Numbered from the stretch's first letter, positions 17,238-27,038 are shown. The stretch: 64,000 bases of DNA from Chryseobacterium formosum (GCF_026460885.1 NZ_JAOVZW010000010.1:1-64000); one strand, 5' to 3'. Notes: generated by a model not told the origin, from the letters alone. Numbers and translations: made by a program.

Positions 17238-18008
17238 ATGAAGAAGATACTTACTATCATTGCAATATTTGCTTTCTTTCTGGGATATTCGCAATTAAAT
17301 AATGTTGCAGACGGCGAATCTATTACGTTAAGAATACACTACGGATTTTTGAATGCGGGTTCAGCAAATCTTACCACAAAAAAGGTTAACTACAAAGGAT
17401 TTCCGCATCTTTATGTGAAAGGAACAGGACAAACAACCGGAGCTGTAAGAGCTTTTTTCAAGGTCGAAGATTTATACGAAAGTTATATTAACATAGCAAC
17501 TGAATTACCAAGTTTCTACGTAAGAAATGTAAAGGAAGGTAGTTATACGCAGCATTTACAGACTACTTTTAATCACGATAACAATACATTGATTTTAACT
17601 GATAAAAAGACTCCTGCAAATGGTTCTAAAACAATAAAATCTGTAAAAGGAATCCAAGATATGCTTTCCTGCTTTTATTATTTGAGAAGTAAAACTCCTG
17701 CCGAACTGAAAGTAGGAACAATTATCAATATGAATGTCTGGATTGATGATGAAATGTTTCCTTTTCAGTTAAAAGTGATGGGAACAGAAAATTTAAAGAC
17801 AAAATTTGGAACTATTAATGCTTTAAAAATAATTCCATCCGTGAAAAGCGGAAGGGTTTTCAAAGAGAAAGAAGGCGTTACGATGTGGGTAAGCAACGAT
17901 TACAATCATATTCCTTTATTATTAAAAGCTGAATTGGCTGTTGGTTCTTTAAAGGCAAGTATTGATGATTTTAAAAATGTAAAATATCCTGTGAAGTTTA
18001 CAAAATAG
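17238..18008 (+). CDS. DUF3108 domain-containing secreted protein
   Basis: A 256-residue secreted protein: signal peptide about 1-18 (FLGYSQ), then a beta-rich domain with LRIHYGFLNAGSANLTTKKV and FKVEDLYESYIN, the opening pattern of DUF3108 proteins. Such proteins are periplasmic and of unknown function; the fold is related to lipoprotein-sorting/acyl-chain carriers. It is monocistronic, with a terminator after it. Confidence 0.8.
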   Translation: MKKILTIIAIFAFFLGYSQLNNVADGESITLRIHYGFLNAGSANLTTKKVNYKGFPHLYVKGTGQTTGAVRAFFKVEDLYESYINIATELPSFYVRNVKEGSYTQHLQTTFNHDNNTLILTDKKTPANGSKTIKSVKGIQDMLSCFYYLRSKTPAELKVGTIINMNVWIDDEMFPFQLKVMGTENLKTKFGTINALKIIPSVKSGRVFKEKEGVTMWVSNDYNHIPLLLKAELAVGSLKASIDDFKNVKYPVKFTK

Positions 18009-18029
18009 ATTTTTACAAATATGATATCT

Positions 18030-18060
18030 AAATTCCGGTAAGTTTTATCGGAATTTTTTA
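18030..18060 (+). terminator. terminator after DUF3108 gene
   Basis: AAATTCCG (18030-18037) pairs with CGGAATTT (18049-18056), followed by TTTTA. Confidence 0.8.
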
Positions 18061-18140
18061 TGAGTATGTATCTTAGAACTTATTTAAAATTAAATTCATC
18101 TAATTTTTGAATTTATCCCTATCCCTATCTAAACAATTAT

Positions 18141-18148
18141 TATCTTTG
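18141..18148 (+). promoter_or_regulatory. -7 box of SdrD-like surface protein gene
   Basis: TATCTTTG, 52 nt before the ATG at 18201; no good -33 box at the usual distance. Confidence 0.55.
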
Positions 18149-18200
18149 TAGTGAATTAATGATTTAATAAAACCAAATCAACGGATTGAAACACGTGAAG

Positions 18201-19961
18201 ATGAAAAATAATTTAACCACGATGAGATCGCTTCTTATCGCTTTCCTATTATTAATAGTAAATTTCACTTTTGGACAAGGAATAACCCGAGCTTTTACAG
18301 ATTTTAATACGTATTGGGATTCTCAAACTCAAAACTCTGTAAACCCAACAACCAGTCACAATTTATTGGCATTTACCTGGAACGGAACAATTTATTCTAC
18401 AGGAGTAAATGATTCTCGACTGACCACAAATTCTGTCAATTATACTCCACTAACTTTTCAGGCTTTTCCTGCAGCATCTTCTCCAAATCCAAATACAAAC
18501 ACTTATATTGGTGTAGGAAGCAGCTATGGTGGTGGCGATGGAAACATTTCGCCAGTTCCGGTAACCAATAATCTTTTGACTTATATTACTGACGGAACAA
18601 ATGGTTTAGATCTAGGAACTGCAATTTTTAATTTTCCGGCTTCTTCTCAAATTAAATATCAAATTTCCAATATTAATCCGCTTTCTATTGGCGATGGAAT
18701 TCCTGACATTGTTTTTACACAAGTTGGAGAAGTAGGAAATGTTTTTGATGTCTATAATTTTGCTGATACCAACGAAGCAGGTGTAGGAATTCCTGTAAGT
18801 ATTAATTTTTCTACAACAATACCCATTATTGCTTATGGAAAATTTAAATTTTACAATCCAGTAAACCCGACACCGACTTATCAGGCAAATTTATATGGAA
18901 CAAGACCTTTAAGAATGATGGCTTTTGACTGGAGCGATTTTGGAATTACTACTACCAACGCCGCATCAGTGAAGTATTTTATTCAGAAGTTTTCCGGAGT
19001 AAGTGATATTGCATTTACAGCTTATAACAAAAGCTCAATGGGGGTTGTACAATCAATTTCAGGAACCGTTTTTAATGATAATAACGCAGGAATTCCCGAT
19101 GGAAATGGGTATTCCGGAGCAACGGTGAGACTTTACAATTCAAGTAATGTTTTAGTAAATACAGTAACAACAGGTTCTAATGGTGCTTTTGTTTTTCCAG
19201 ATGTTTTTCCAGGTAATTATAAAATTGAACTTCAAACTCCTACAGGTTTTGTAATTGTTGGAGCAACTGATAATAACACCGACAATGTTATTAATGTTAC
19301 TTTAAATGATTTAGCTATCCAAAATCAGAATTTTGGAATTAATCAACCTCCTGTTGCAAATAATGATGTGAAAGGTGGAGAAAAAAATACAGCCATTCAA
19401 ATTAATCTTACAGCAAACGATACAGACTCAAATAGTGGAACTGTAGTTTCTTCAACTATTAATTTGGTTCCGCCATCCGGATCAAATTCTACTGTAACGG
19501 ATGTAAATGGAAATGTAAAAGGTTTTAGCATAACAAATGTTGGAGTTTTCAGTTTAACCAATGCCGGTTTACTTACTTTTACTCCACAAACAGGTTTTAC
19601 AGGAAATTTACCAATCGTAAATTACACTGTTTACGATAATGCCGGCTTACAAAGTAATGTGGCGACAATTACATTAACAGTTTATCAATATTGCACAAAA
19701 CCAGGAGCAACCGGAGTCGGAACTCCAACTAAACTGGGAATTTCTACACAGACTTCTAAATTATCAGCCTGGCCACAAAATATTCCAAACGGATTTATCG
19801 CATTAGAATCTTCAGAAAAAGGATTTGTAATTACTAGAGTTCAGAATTCATCAATGGTTTTAGAACCAAAAGAAGGTATGATTATTTATGATATTGATGC
19901 TAAATGTGTAAAATTATACTCAACAACGTGGAAATGTATTGCAAGAGACTGCAATGAGTAG
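18201..19961 (+). CDS. secreted surface protein with SdrD-like and cadherin-like domains
   Basis: A 586-residue secreted protein. The frame opens with a TTG at 18186; the ATG at 18201 (MKNNLTTMRSLL) gives a usual signal peptide ending FTFGQ. Residues about 25-280 are a unique Asn/Thr-rich region. Then comes an SdrD B-like immunoglobulin repeat (SGTVFNDNNAGIPDGNGYSG with FPDVFPGNYKIEL, about 285-370), a cadherin-like tandem-repeat module (NDVKGGEKNTAIQINLTAND) and a C-terminal domain with GFIALESSEKGFVITRV and paired Cys (KCVKLY, WKCIARDC) that recurs at the end of Bacteroidota surface proteins. An adhesin-like role is inferred from domains only. Confidence 0.8.
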   Translation: MKNNLTTMRSLLIAFLLLIVNFTFGQGITRAFTDFNTYWDSQTQNSVNPTTSHNLLAFTWNGTIYSTGVNDSRLTTNSVNYTPLTFQAFPAASSPNPNTNTYIGVGSSYGGGDGNISPVPVTNNLLTYITDGTNGLDLGTAIFNFPASSQIKYQISNINPLSIGDGIPDIVFTQVGEVGNVFDVYNFADTNEAGVGIPVSINFSTTIPIIAYGKFKFYNPVNPTPTYQANLYGTRPLRMMAFDWSDFGITTTNAASVKYFIQKFSGVSDIAFTAYNKSSMGVVQSISGTVFNDNNAGIPDGNGYSGATVRLYNSSNVLVNTVTTGSNGAFVFPDVFPGNYKIELQTPTGFVIVGATDNNTDNVINVTLNDLAIQNQNFGINQPPVANNDVKGGEKNTAIQINLTANDTDSNSGTVVSSTINLVPPSGSNSTVTDVNGNVKGFSITNVGVFSLTNAGLLTFTPQTGFTGNLPIVNYTVYDNAGLQSNVATITLTVYQYCTKPGATGVGTPTKLGISTQTSKLSAWPQNIPNGFIALESSEKGFVITRVQNSSMVLEPKEGMIIYDIDAKCVKLYSTTWKCIARDCNE

Positions 19962-20062
19962 AAAAACAAAAAGCGACTCGAGAGAACCGCTTTCTGTAAA
20001 CCTAAATTAACATAAATCCCGGAATCATTGCCCCACGAAATATTATGAAAAAATTTTTACCT

Positions 20063-20275
20063 GTATCTGTTACAGAGCCTTTCAGCTCTGTAATTATACT
20101 AAGGATTTCAATCAGTTGTGTTTATATCTTTTATTGATTTTTTAAGCATCTTTTACAGAGCTTTTCAGCTCTGTAATAATGACACTTAGGTTAATCAATT
20201 TGTGTTTAAAAGTTATAAGTTGGCTTTTTTAGTATCTTTTCGCAGAGCCTTTCGGCTCTACAATCAGATATATAT
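20063..20275. repeat. three spaced REP-like hairpin repeats
   Basis: Three hairpins share the core CAGAGCcttttCAGCTCTG: TTACAGAGC/GCTCTGTAA at 20070-20078 and 20085-20093, the same at 20153-20161 and 20168-20176, and AGAGCC/GGCTCT at 20244-20249 and 20254-20259. Each is preceded by ATCTgTT/ATCTTTT and followed 30-45 nt later by a TTGTGTTT string, so the unit is about 83-91 nt. They fill much of the 543-nt spacer 19962-20504, in which I see no gene. Confidence 0.85.
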
Positions 20276-20504
20276 AATTTTCATCATTTGTGTTTTCAAC
20301 CAACTTCAAAATTTTGAACTTACTTTTTAAATTTATGACTTAAAAAATCATCTTTAAAGAAATTCTTTTTTCGCTTATCTTTCTTGGTGTAAAATTACCA
20401 ACTCTTGACTTATCATAATAATTTATCTTGTAGATATACTTCGATGTGTTTGTAGATATTTATCTACAAAAATGAAGTGTCGGAAAAAATTGAGCTAAAA
20501 AAAA

Positions 20505-21146
20505 TTAATGATTGTTTTTCATTAATTCGATGAGTTCCACGATGTTTTCGATATCTAGCTTATCGAAAATCCTTTTCTTGACGGTACTTACAGTATTTTG
20601 TTTAATGTCGAGATGCGAGGCAATTTCTAAATTGCCCAAACCTTTTACATAAAGCTCTGCAATCTGAAATTCTCTTTCGGTAAGATTTTTTAATCGATTT
20701 GTATTGCTATTCTGCATCGAATTAATTAATAAATCCTGAGTAACTGAAGAAATATATCTTCCTGCATTGTGGATTTTAAGAATGGCTTCTTTTATTTCGT
20801 CTTCTTCGCTAAGTTTAGTAAGAAAACCATTTGCTCCAGCATTAATGTATTTAATGGATTGAGTATTTTCGTCAACACCAGAAAAAACAAGAATTTTTAT
20901 TTCAGGCTTAAGAGCTTTTATTTGAGGAATGATGGTAAGACTATTTCCATCAGGGAAAATAGCATCAATCACAACAATATCCAATTGCTGTGATTCAATA
21001 GTTTCTAAAACTTTTTGTAAAGTTGATGCATGAAAAATTTCACCATCAAAATCAAGCTCTTCAATCAGAAATTCCACACCCTGTCTAATGAGGCTGTGGT
21101 CATCTGCAAGTAAAAAGTTTATTGTTTTAGACTCTAAATTATTCAT
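20505..21146 (-). CDS. response regulator, NarL/LuxR type
   Basis: A 213-residue two-component response regulator. The receiver domain (8-125) has the acidic pair Asp15-Asp16, the phosphoacceptor Asp61 in VVIDAIFPDG, a Ser89 switch residue and Lys111. The C-terminal LuxR-type helix-turn-helix (about 152-205) contains LTEREFQIAELYVKG and NTVSTVKKRIFDKL. Its start overlaps the stop of the histidine kinase gene by 4 nt, so the two are co-translated partners. Target genes are not evident; the kinase and regulator are the only genes in the operon. Confidence 0.93.
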   Translation of the reverse strand: MNNLESKTINFLLADDHSLIRQGVEFLIEELDFDGEIFHASTLQKVLETIESQQLDIVVIDAIFPDGNSLTIIPQIKALKPEIKILVFSGVDENTQSIKYINAGANGFLTKLSEEDEIKEAILKIHNAGRYISSVTQDLLINSMQNSNTNRLKNLTEREFQIAELYVKGLGNLEIASHLDIKQNTVSTVKKRIFDKLDIENIVELIELMKNNH

Positions 21147-22882
21147 TTATTAATATTCAAATTAATTGTGAAACTCACTGTAGTTCCTACATTTTTTTCG
21201 CTGTCGACAGAGATATTTCCTGAGTATAATTCTACAATTTCTTTACACAGACTCAATCCTAAACCTGCACCTAAATTTTCGACATCTTCAGATAAAACTC
21301 CTTGATAATAAGGTTCAAATATTTTTTCCAAATCAGATTTCGAAATTCCTGCTCCTGTATCGATAATTTGTGTAGTTAACGAAACTCTGTTTTCATCAAT
21401 CGGTTCAGCTTTTGTCTTTACTGTGATTTGTCCGTTCTCAGTAAATTTATTGGCGTTACCGAGAATATTCATAAATACCTGATTGATTTTCGTATTATCA
21501 GAATACACTTCAATTTGTGGATTTATATTTTCTTCAACAACAAATTTATTATTTCTTGTCTCAATATAAGGTTCTACAGAAGTTAAAATTGAATCAATTT
21601 CATTTTTAAGGTTAAAAACTATAGGAAGCAGTTTATTTTCTACATGCTGATTTTTGGTATATTCTAAAATTTGGTTTGCCTGCATCAACAAAGTATCATT
21701 GGTAAAACTGATTGATTTCAAATATTCTTTAATACTATCATCGTTTGTTTTTTTGTTGATTTTTCTGATGAAAATTCCAATAATCTTTAAAGGTGATCTT
21801 AATTCATGACTCAACATTCCTAAAATTCTGTTTTTAAAATTTAGGTTTTCCTTGATTTGTTGATTTGCTGCATTCAAACGCTTTTCATAGATGAACGCAA
21901 TTCTCGTGAAATACATAATTAAAATCGAAACAATAAACATTAAAATCATCGCTCCCAAAATAAGATAAGTTCTGATTTTATTGTTCTCAGAATTTTGCTG
22001 AGCGTATTCTTTTTCTAAATCTGATTTCGAATCTTTTACCGCAACATCATAAATATTCATTACACCATTACTGTAAATCAGGAGATTATTAAATATGGTA
22101 TAAAATTTACCGCTATCATTTTGTTTTTCAACAACTTTTACCTGAATTTTTTTTACCTGACCGGAATAATGATTCTGAACCAAATTCATGATACTGTCTA
22201 TATCAGCCTTTATTGCAGCTGCTTCAGGAGTTTTCCCTTGCTTTACGGTGATAACCGTACTTTCTTTACGCACATTTTCTTTCCCGGAAATTGCATCACC
22301 TAACCTTCCAAACAGTCCTTTTTTCTTTACAGTATCTGCATATGTTTTGGTTTCTACATTAAAATCGTATTTATCCAAATTGTAATCGGTGTCAAACTTT
22401 TTTAATTTTGGGAAAGAATTAGGAATTCTAAAATTCGATTTTGTAGAATACTGATAAGTAGAATCAATCAACAACTTTAGGTTCTTGCCTCCTAAAGAAT
22501 CTGTTTTTTGTATAGTTACAATATTTTTTAATCTTGGATATTTAGCTTCATAACGATTGATATGATCAAAGTTTTCACCAAGTTTATCCAAAGATTTAAA
22601 ATAAGAATCTAAATATTTTTCTTCGGAATTAGTAAGATATTGCTGAAGAAAATTTTGTGCATTCAAAAGCTCTTTTCGGGAATTGTCCGTCAGTTTTTCC
22701 AATGACTGTACTTCTTTCAATTGTTTTTCGATGAAAGCTAAATTCTTTCTGTTTACAAATTCATTATAGAAATATCCCGCTATAATTAGCTGAATTAAAA
22801 GAATACAAAAGATAAGAGAATACTGAACAATTTTTCTAAATCTAAAACTCAACGATTTTTGACGGTCATCTTTTGGCTTCAT
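21143..22882 (-). CDS. sensor histidine kinase
   Basis: A 579-residue membrane histidine kinase. Two transmembrane segments (about 22-40 and 305-327) bracket a 260-residue extracytoplasmic sensor rich in helices and Lys, not resembling a known ligand domain. The HisKA helix carries the phosphorylatable His359 (LSHELRSPL). The ATPase domain shows the N box NILGNANKF (472-480), DTGAGIS (508-514) and GAGLGLS (538-544). It overlaps the downstream response-regulator gene by 4 nt. The 294-nt spacer upstream, toward pheS, holds only the pheS terminator. Confidence 0.93.
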   Translation of the reverse strand: MKPKDDRQKSLSFRFRKIVQYSLIFCILLIQLIIAGYFYNEFVNRKNLAFIEKQLKEVQSLEKLTDNSRKELLNAQNFLQQYLTNSEEKYLDSYFKSLDKLGENFDHINRYEAKYPRLKNIVTIQKTDSLGGKNLKLLIDSTYQYSTKSNFRIPNSFPKLKKFDTDYNLDKYDFNVETKTYADTVKKKGLFGRLGDAISGKENVRKESTVITVKQGKTPEAAAIKADIDSIMNLVQNHYSGQVKKIQVKVVEKQNDSGKFYTIFNNLLIYSNGVMNIYDVAVKDSKSDLEKEYAQQNSENNKIRTYLILGAMILMFIVSILIMYFTRIAFIYEKRLNAANQQIKENLNFKNRILGMLSHELRSPLKIIGIFIRKINKKTNDDSIKEYLKSISFTNDTLLMQANQILEYTKNQHVENKLLPIVFNLKNEIDSILTSVEPYIETRNNKFVVEENINPQIEVYSDNTKINQVFMNILGNANKFTENGQITVKTKAEPIDENRVSLTTQIIDTGAGISKSDLEKIFEPYYQGVLSEDVENLGAGLGLSLCKEIVELYSGNISVDSEKNVGTTVSFTINLNINK

Positions 22883-23123
22883 ATAAATGTGTATTTTAAA
22901 GCTGTTTCGTAATCAGTTTCAGATCAAAAACTCCGATAACAGACTACAAAATTAAACATTTTAGCAAAATTATCACCTTGTTTAGATAAACAAATTCCAA
23001 TGCAAAGAATTAGAAAAATCTCAAAATCTCAATCCCTACAAGTGCAAATTATTATCTGCATTTCAATAACTGATTATTAATAAATAATTCACTATCAACT
23101 TTAAGTGATTCTATAAAGTTAAT

Positions 23124-23155
23124 AAAAAAATCCCGTGAAATTTTCACAGGATTTT
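23124..23155 (-). terminator. terminator after pheS
   Basis: AAAATCC (23127-23133) pairs with GGATTTT (23149-23155), with an inner GTGAAA/TTTCAC stem; the minus strand continues in a T-run. Confidence 0.85.
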
Positions 23156-23176
23156 AATTTATTTTAAAGCTTAAAT

Positions 23177-24187
23177 TTATAAGGATTTAAACTGCTCTAG
23201 CGTTCTTATATCATTTTCGTAGAACATTCTGATGTCGCTCATTTGGTAAAGAAGCATTGTAATTCTCTCAATACCCATTCCGAAAGCATAACCGGAATAT
23301 TTTTCAGAATCGATATTTACGTTTTTCAAAACAGCAGGATCAACCATTCCGCAACCCATAATTTCCAACCAACCTGTTCCTTTTGTAATTCTATAATCTG
23401 TTTCAGAGTTTAATCCCCAATACACATCAATTTCTGCACTCGGTTCTGTGAAGGGAAAATATGAAGGCCTCATTCTGATTTTAGACTTCCCGAAAAGCTC
23501 AGTAGTAAAAAACTGAATCGTCTGCTTTAAATCCGCAAAACTCACTTTTTCGTCAATATATAAACCTTCAATCTGATGGAAAATACAGTGTGAACGAGAA
23601 GAAACCGCTTCATTTCTGAAAACTCTTCCCGGAGACAAAATTCTGATTGGCGGTTCATTTTCTTCCATGTAACGGATTTGAACTGAAGAAGTATGCGTTC
23701 TCAGCAAAATATCAGGATTTTGTTCGATGAAAAAAGTATCCTGCATATCTCTCGCCGGATGATATTCCGGAAGATTTAGTGCGGTAAAATTATGCCAATC
23801 GTCTTCAATTTCTGGTCCGTCTGCAACGGCAAAACCAATTGATTTAAAAATATCAATAATTCTGTTTTTCACTAAATTAATAGGATGTCTTGATCCTAAA
23901 TCTAATGGAAAAGCAGGTTTTGTAAGGTCATCTTTTTCTAAAATAATAGAAGAAGCAGAAGCGTTTTTTAAATCTTCCAACTTTACATTAACCGCTTGCT
24001 TCAGAGTATTAATTTTCTGTCCGAAATCTTTCTTTTGGTCATTAGGAACTTCTTTGAACTTTTCAAAAAAATCATTCAGAACTCCTTTTTTCCCATTATA
24101 CTTGATTCGGAAGTTTTCAATTTCCTCTTTGCTTGTCGTGTTGAAACCATTCACTTCAGCCAGCAATTCTTCTATCTTTTCAATCAT
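23177..24187 (-). CDS. pheS: phenylalanyl-tRNA synthetase alpha subunit
   Basis: A 336-residue class II synthetase subunit that, with PheT, charges tRNA-Phe. The N-terminal coiled-coil arm (1-85) is followed by the catalytic core with [16 protein letters not shown] (motif 2 region), EIMGCGMV and the motif 3 signature GFGMGIER near the C-terminus. Length and order are standard. The pheT gene is not adjacent, which is common in Bacteroidota. A TATTTTTG -7 box lies 29 nt upstream. Confidence 0.96.
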   Translation of the reverse strand: MIEKIEELLAEVNGFNTTSKEEIENFRIKYNGKKGVLNDFFEKFKEVPNDQKKDFGQKINTLKQAVNVKLEDLKNASASSIILEKDDLTKPAFPLDLGSRHPINLVKNRIIDIFKSIGFAVADGPEIEDDWHNFTALNLPEYHPARDMQDTFFIEQNPDILLRTHTSSVQIRYMEENEPPIRILSPGRVFRNEAVSSRSHCIFHQIEGLYIDEKVSFADLKQTIQFFTTELFGKSKIRMRPSYFPFTEPSAEIDVYWGLNSETDYRITKGTGWLEIMGCGMVDPAVLKNVNIDSEKYSGYAFGMGIERITMLLYQMSDIRMFYENDIRTLEQFKSL

Positions 24188-24216
24188 TGTTTTACCCTTT
24201 CAAAAAAATGTATTTG

Positions 24217-24224
24217 CAAAAATA
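24217..24224 (-). promoter_or_regulatory. pheS -7 box
   Basis: Minus-strand TATTTTTG, 29 nt before the pheS ATG and just past the terminator of the upstream gene. Confidence 0.55.
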
Positions 24225-24260
24225 CGGTTTTCAGTTTAAAAATCTGTTTCAATTTATCAT

Positions 24261-24286
24261 AAAAAAAACTGTTTCGGGTGAAACAG
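24261..24286 (-). terminator. terminator upstream of pheS
   Basis: CTGTTTC (24269-24275) pairs with GAAACAG (24280-24286); on the minus strand eight T follow (plus A-run 24261-24268). It ends the YceI/small membrane protein unit. Confidence 0.88.
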
Positions 24287-24313
24287 ATTCAATATATATT
24301 ATTTAAAATTTAA

Positions 24314-24580
24314 TTACTTATAGTCTAAAACTGTTGCAACAATGCACATTAAAATAGTAATTGTATTAATACTAAGAATTAGAAAATACTCTTTCTTTTT
24401 TCTAAATACATTTACCAAACTAAAGAAAAATCCAAAAACCGCAAATAAAATAGATGGAATTGTAAGTAATTCACCAAAAAATTGAATAATCTGATTGCTG
24501 TAAGAAACATAATATAAAACCTGTAGACTCAATAAAAAAATGAGACAACCGATACTGATTATTAAAATTACCTTACTCAT
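24314..24580 (-). CDS. small membrane protein, unknown
   Basis: An 88-residue protein made almost entirely of three hydrophobic segments (about 4-24, 35-57, 66-84) separated by short charged turns (FRKKKEY). I recognise no family. It lies 21 nt after the YceI lipoprotein gene on the same strand and before a strong terminator, so it is probably co-transcribed with it. Confidence 0.6.
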   Translation of the reverse strand: MSKVILIISIGCLIFLLSLQVLYYVSYSNQIIQFFGELLTIPSILFAVFGFFFSLVNVFRKKKEYFLILSINTITILMCIVATVLDYK

Positions 24581-24601
24581 CAGATTTCTAATAATTTTAA
24601 A

Positions 24602-25261
24602 TTATTTTTTCTCTAAAGCTTTTACTTTAATTTGAAGCGTCACTTCATTTTTAATAACACCATTTGCAGCAGGAGACTGAAATTTAACCCCAAATTCTTC
24701 TCTCATAATATCTTTCGGCTCGGTTGCAATACTTACTTCTACCCCATTTACGGCAACATTTGCTTTAAATTGTACAGGTTTTGTAATTCCTTTCACCGTT
24801 AAATTTCCATCTAAAACAGTATTATAATCACCTTCTGAAGATGGACTTACTTTTGTAATTTCGTAAGAGGCAGTTGGGAATTTCTCAACTTCAAAAAAAT
24901 CAGCGCTTTTAAGATGACCATTTAGTTTAGCTAAATCATCTTTTTTGTCTTTTAAATCTTCTGAAGTTAGCGAAGACATATCTGCAACAAATTTTCCACT
25001 TTCCAGTTTTCCGTCTTTTACGGTTACATCGCCACTTTCAAATTTAATGGTTCCGAAGTGACTTGTATTATCAGATTTAAAAACTTTGTAGCCTTTCCAC
25101 TCAACATTACTGTTTAAGGTATCCAAAACAAATTTACTTCCGTCTTTTGTAGTTGTGACTTCATTACTGTCACTTGTAAGAGGTTTTTCTTTAGAACAAG
25201 AAATGATGACAAAAGCAGTAAAAAGTGCAGGAATAGCGAGAGAAAATAATCTTTTTTTCAT
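24602..25261 (-). CDS. YceI-like lipoprotein
   Basis: A 219-residue lipoprotein: signal peptide with lipobox VIISC (Cys22), a short linker, then a YceI domain (about 42-217) beginning KFVLDTLNSNVEWKGYKV and including GHLKSADFFEVEKFPTASYEI, the conserved strand-loop of this lipocalin-like family. YceI proteins bind isoprenoid chains in the periplasm. It heads a two-gene unit with the small membrane protein. Confidence 0.9.
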   Translation of the reverse strand: MKKRLFSLAIPALFTAFVIISCSKEKPLTSDSNEVTTTKDGSKFVLDTLNSNVEWKGYKVFKSDNTSHFGTIKFESGDVTVKDGKLESGKFVADMSSLTSEDLKDKKDDLAKLNGHLKSADFFEVEKFPTASYEITKVSPSSEGDYNTVLDGNLTVKGITKPVQFKANVAVNGVEVSIATEPKDIMREEFGVKFQSPAANGVIKNEVTLQIKVKALEKK

Positions 25262-25322
25262 TTTGATATAATTATTGCAAGGCTAAATTACTAAAATTAT
25301 ACCAGTCTTCTTTAAAAACCCT

Positions 25323-25330
25323 TATTTTTG
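25323..25330 (+). promoter_or_regulatory. -7 box of ABC ATPase gene, leaderless arrangement
   Basis: TATTTTTG ends 4 nt before the ATG at 25335; no -33 TTTG at the usual distance. Confidence 0.5.
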
Positions 25331-25334
25331 CAGT

Positions 25335-26270
25335 ATGCTATTAGAGGTAAACAACTTATATTTTTCTCATTCACAGGAAAAACCACTCTTTCAAAATTTT
25401 AATCTAAAATTGGATGAAGGTAAAATCATTGCTTTGGCAGGAGAAAGCGGATGCGGAAAATCTACTTTATTAAGTCTTATCTACGGATTACACGACTGGA
25501 ATCAGGGTGAAATCATTTTTAACGGCACAAAATTAATGGGTCCAAAAGGAAATCTTGTTCCTGGAGAAGCTGACATGAAATTTGTAGCCCAAAACTTTGA
25601 TTTAATGCCTTATGCAACTGTTGCAGACAATGTGGGGAAGTTTATTTCTAATATTAATTTGGCGAAGAAAAAAGAAACCGTTTTAGAACTTTTGGATGTT
25701 GTTGGTTTGGTTGAATTTGCGAATGTTTTGCCTAAAAACCTGAGTGGCGGGCAACAACAAAGAGTTGCCATTGCAAGAGCACTTTCCGTCCTTCCTAAGT
25801 TGCTTTTACTCGATGAACCTTTCAGTAATCTTGATTTTGCAAGAAAAATTGAGCTTCGTGAAAAATTATTCAGATATGTGAAAGAAAATAATATCTCTTT
25901 GGTGATTTCTACACACGAACTGCAGGATATTATTGCATGGACAGACCAAATTGTCGTTTTGCAAAACGGAAGATTAATTCAGAATGACACCGCTGAAGAA
26001 ACTTATAAAAACCCTTACAATGCTTATGTTGCTAAACTTTTCGGGGAAGTAAATATTTTTAGTGAAAATGAAATTTCAGAATTGCAGATTTCAAGGTTTT
26101 TCTATTATCCGCATCAGATTAAAATTTCTGAAAATGGTTTTGAAGCCGAAGTTTTAGAAAGTAGATTTGCAGGAAATCATTTTTGGAATAAAATAAAATT
26201 CAAGAATAAAGAAATGGTGATGTTTAGTAATCGTAAGCTTGAAAATTTTGTTAAAATAACCTTTGAATAG
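25335..26270 (+). CDS. ABC transporter ATP-binding protein (PotA-like)
   Basis: A 311-residue ABC ATPase. Walker A GESGCGKST (36-44), Q-loop VAQNF (84-88), signature LSGGQQQR (136-143), Walker B LLLLDE (156-161) and the H-loop STHE are all intact. About 80 residues after the ATPase core (230-311) look like a small beta-rich regulatory domain similar to the TOBE module of importer ATPases. No permease or binding protein is adjacent, so it is an orphan subunit and the substrate cannot be told. Confidence 0.88.
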   Translation: MLLEVNNLYFSHSQEKPLFQNFNLKLDEGKIIALAGESGCGKSTLLSLIYGLHDWNQGEIIFNGTKLMGPKGNLVPGEADMKFVAQNFDLMPYATVADNVGKFISNINLAKKKETVLELLDVVGLVEFANVLPKNLSGGQQQRVAIARALSVLPKLLLLDEPFSNLDFARKIELREKLFRYVKENNISLVISTHELQDIIAWTDQIVVLQNGRLIQNDTAEETYKNPYNAYVAKLFGEVNIFSENEISELQISRFFYYPHQIKISENGFEAEVLESRFAGNHFWNKIKFKNKEMVMFSNRKLENFVKITFE

Positions 26271-26557
26271 TAATTTATTTTAAATCTAAATTTCAAATAA
26301 AATAAAATGTTGCTTAATGTTAGTATGTGGATAATTTTCAGTGATTTATCAAATCATTTATAGAATAAATCTCTACATTTGTAAGACAACATAAGGAAAT
26401 TTTTGGTTAATTCTTTTTCTGACTTCCAGACCAAAATTAGCTTTCAGCAATCAGGTCTTTGAAAGAGTACTCTGTCCAATTCTTTCCTTTTTTTATTAAT
26501 AATTGGCAATCAGATTTGAAGTTAAAACCAATTGCCAAAAATCAACATTATTTAAAA

Positions 26558-26890
26558 CTAAGCTTTCTTAACGAATTCAGATTTCAGAGCCATTGCGCCA
26601 AATCCATCAATTTTACAATCGATATTATGATCGCTGTTTGGTCTTAAACGAATATTTTTAACTTTAGTTCCTGCTTTTACAGGTTTTGGAGCGCCTTTTA
26701 CGGGAAGATCTTTCATTACAATTACCGAATCTCCATTTTGAAGTTCATTTCCATTGATGTCTAAAATTTTATCTTCATTTCCAACTTCTTTAGGATCCCA
26801 TTCATGGAAACATTGTGAACAAACCATTAAATCATCTTGTTCATACGTAAATTCAGAACTGCATTTCGGGCAAATAACTGCGTCGCTCAT
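26558..26890 (-). CDS. yjdM: zinc-ribbon protein YjdM (PhnA family)
   Basis: A 110-residue protein with an N-terminal zinc ribbon (Cys7, 10, 24, 27) and a C-terminal SH3-like domain with VIVMKDLPVKGAP and GTKVKNIRL. This is the YjdM/PhnA family, long annotated as alkylphosphonate utilisation though it is not part of the phn pathway; its function is unknown. A TACCTTTG -7 box lies 14 nt upstream. The 287-nt spacer to the ABC gene holds an 8-bp inverted repeat (26503-26510 with 26531-26538) that may be a terminator. Confidence 0.92.
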   Translation of the reverse strand: MSDAVICPKCSSEFTYEQDDLMVCSQCFHEWDPKEVGNEDKILDINGNELQNGDSVIVMKDLPVKGAPKPVKAGTKVKNIRLRPNSDHNIDCKIDGFGAMALKSEFVKKA

Positions 26891-26904
26891 TTTATTAATT
26901 TTTG

Positions 26905-26912
26905 CAAAGGTA
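26905..26912 (-). promoter_or_regulatory. yjdM -7 box
   Basis: Minus-strand TACCTTTG, 14 nt before the ATG. The region where a -33 box should be is occupied by the TTAGAAG repeat array. Confidence 0.6.
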
Positions 26913-26922
26913 GTTTTTTGAA

Positions 26923-27038
26923 TTAGAAGTTAGAAGTTAGAAGTTAGAAGTTAGAAGTTAGGCAAAAGTAAAAATCAATTAGTCTAAATTTAACTTTATT
27001 TAAACTCAGAACTCATAATTTATAACTCATAATTACAA
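26923..27038. repeat. heptanucleotide arrays (TTAGAAG)5.6 and ACTCATA-type
   Basis: TTAGAAG is repeated exactly five times plus a partial copy at 26923-26961. A second array in strict 7-nt steps runs at 27004-27038: ACTCAGA, ACTCATA, ATTTATA, ACTCATA, ATTACAA. They lie between the divergent yjdM and RNA methyltransferase genes. Confidence 0.9.

Noticed and set aside
20063..20275. CRISPR array
   Set aside because: Only three hairpin repeats, and the intervening sequence is itself related between copies.
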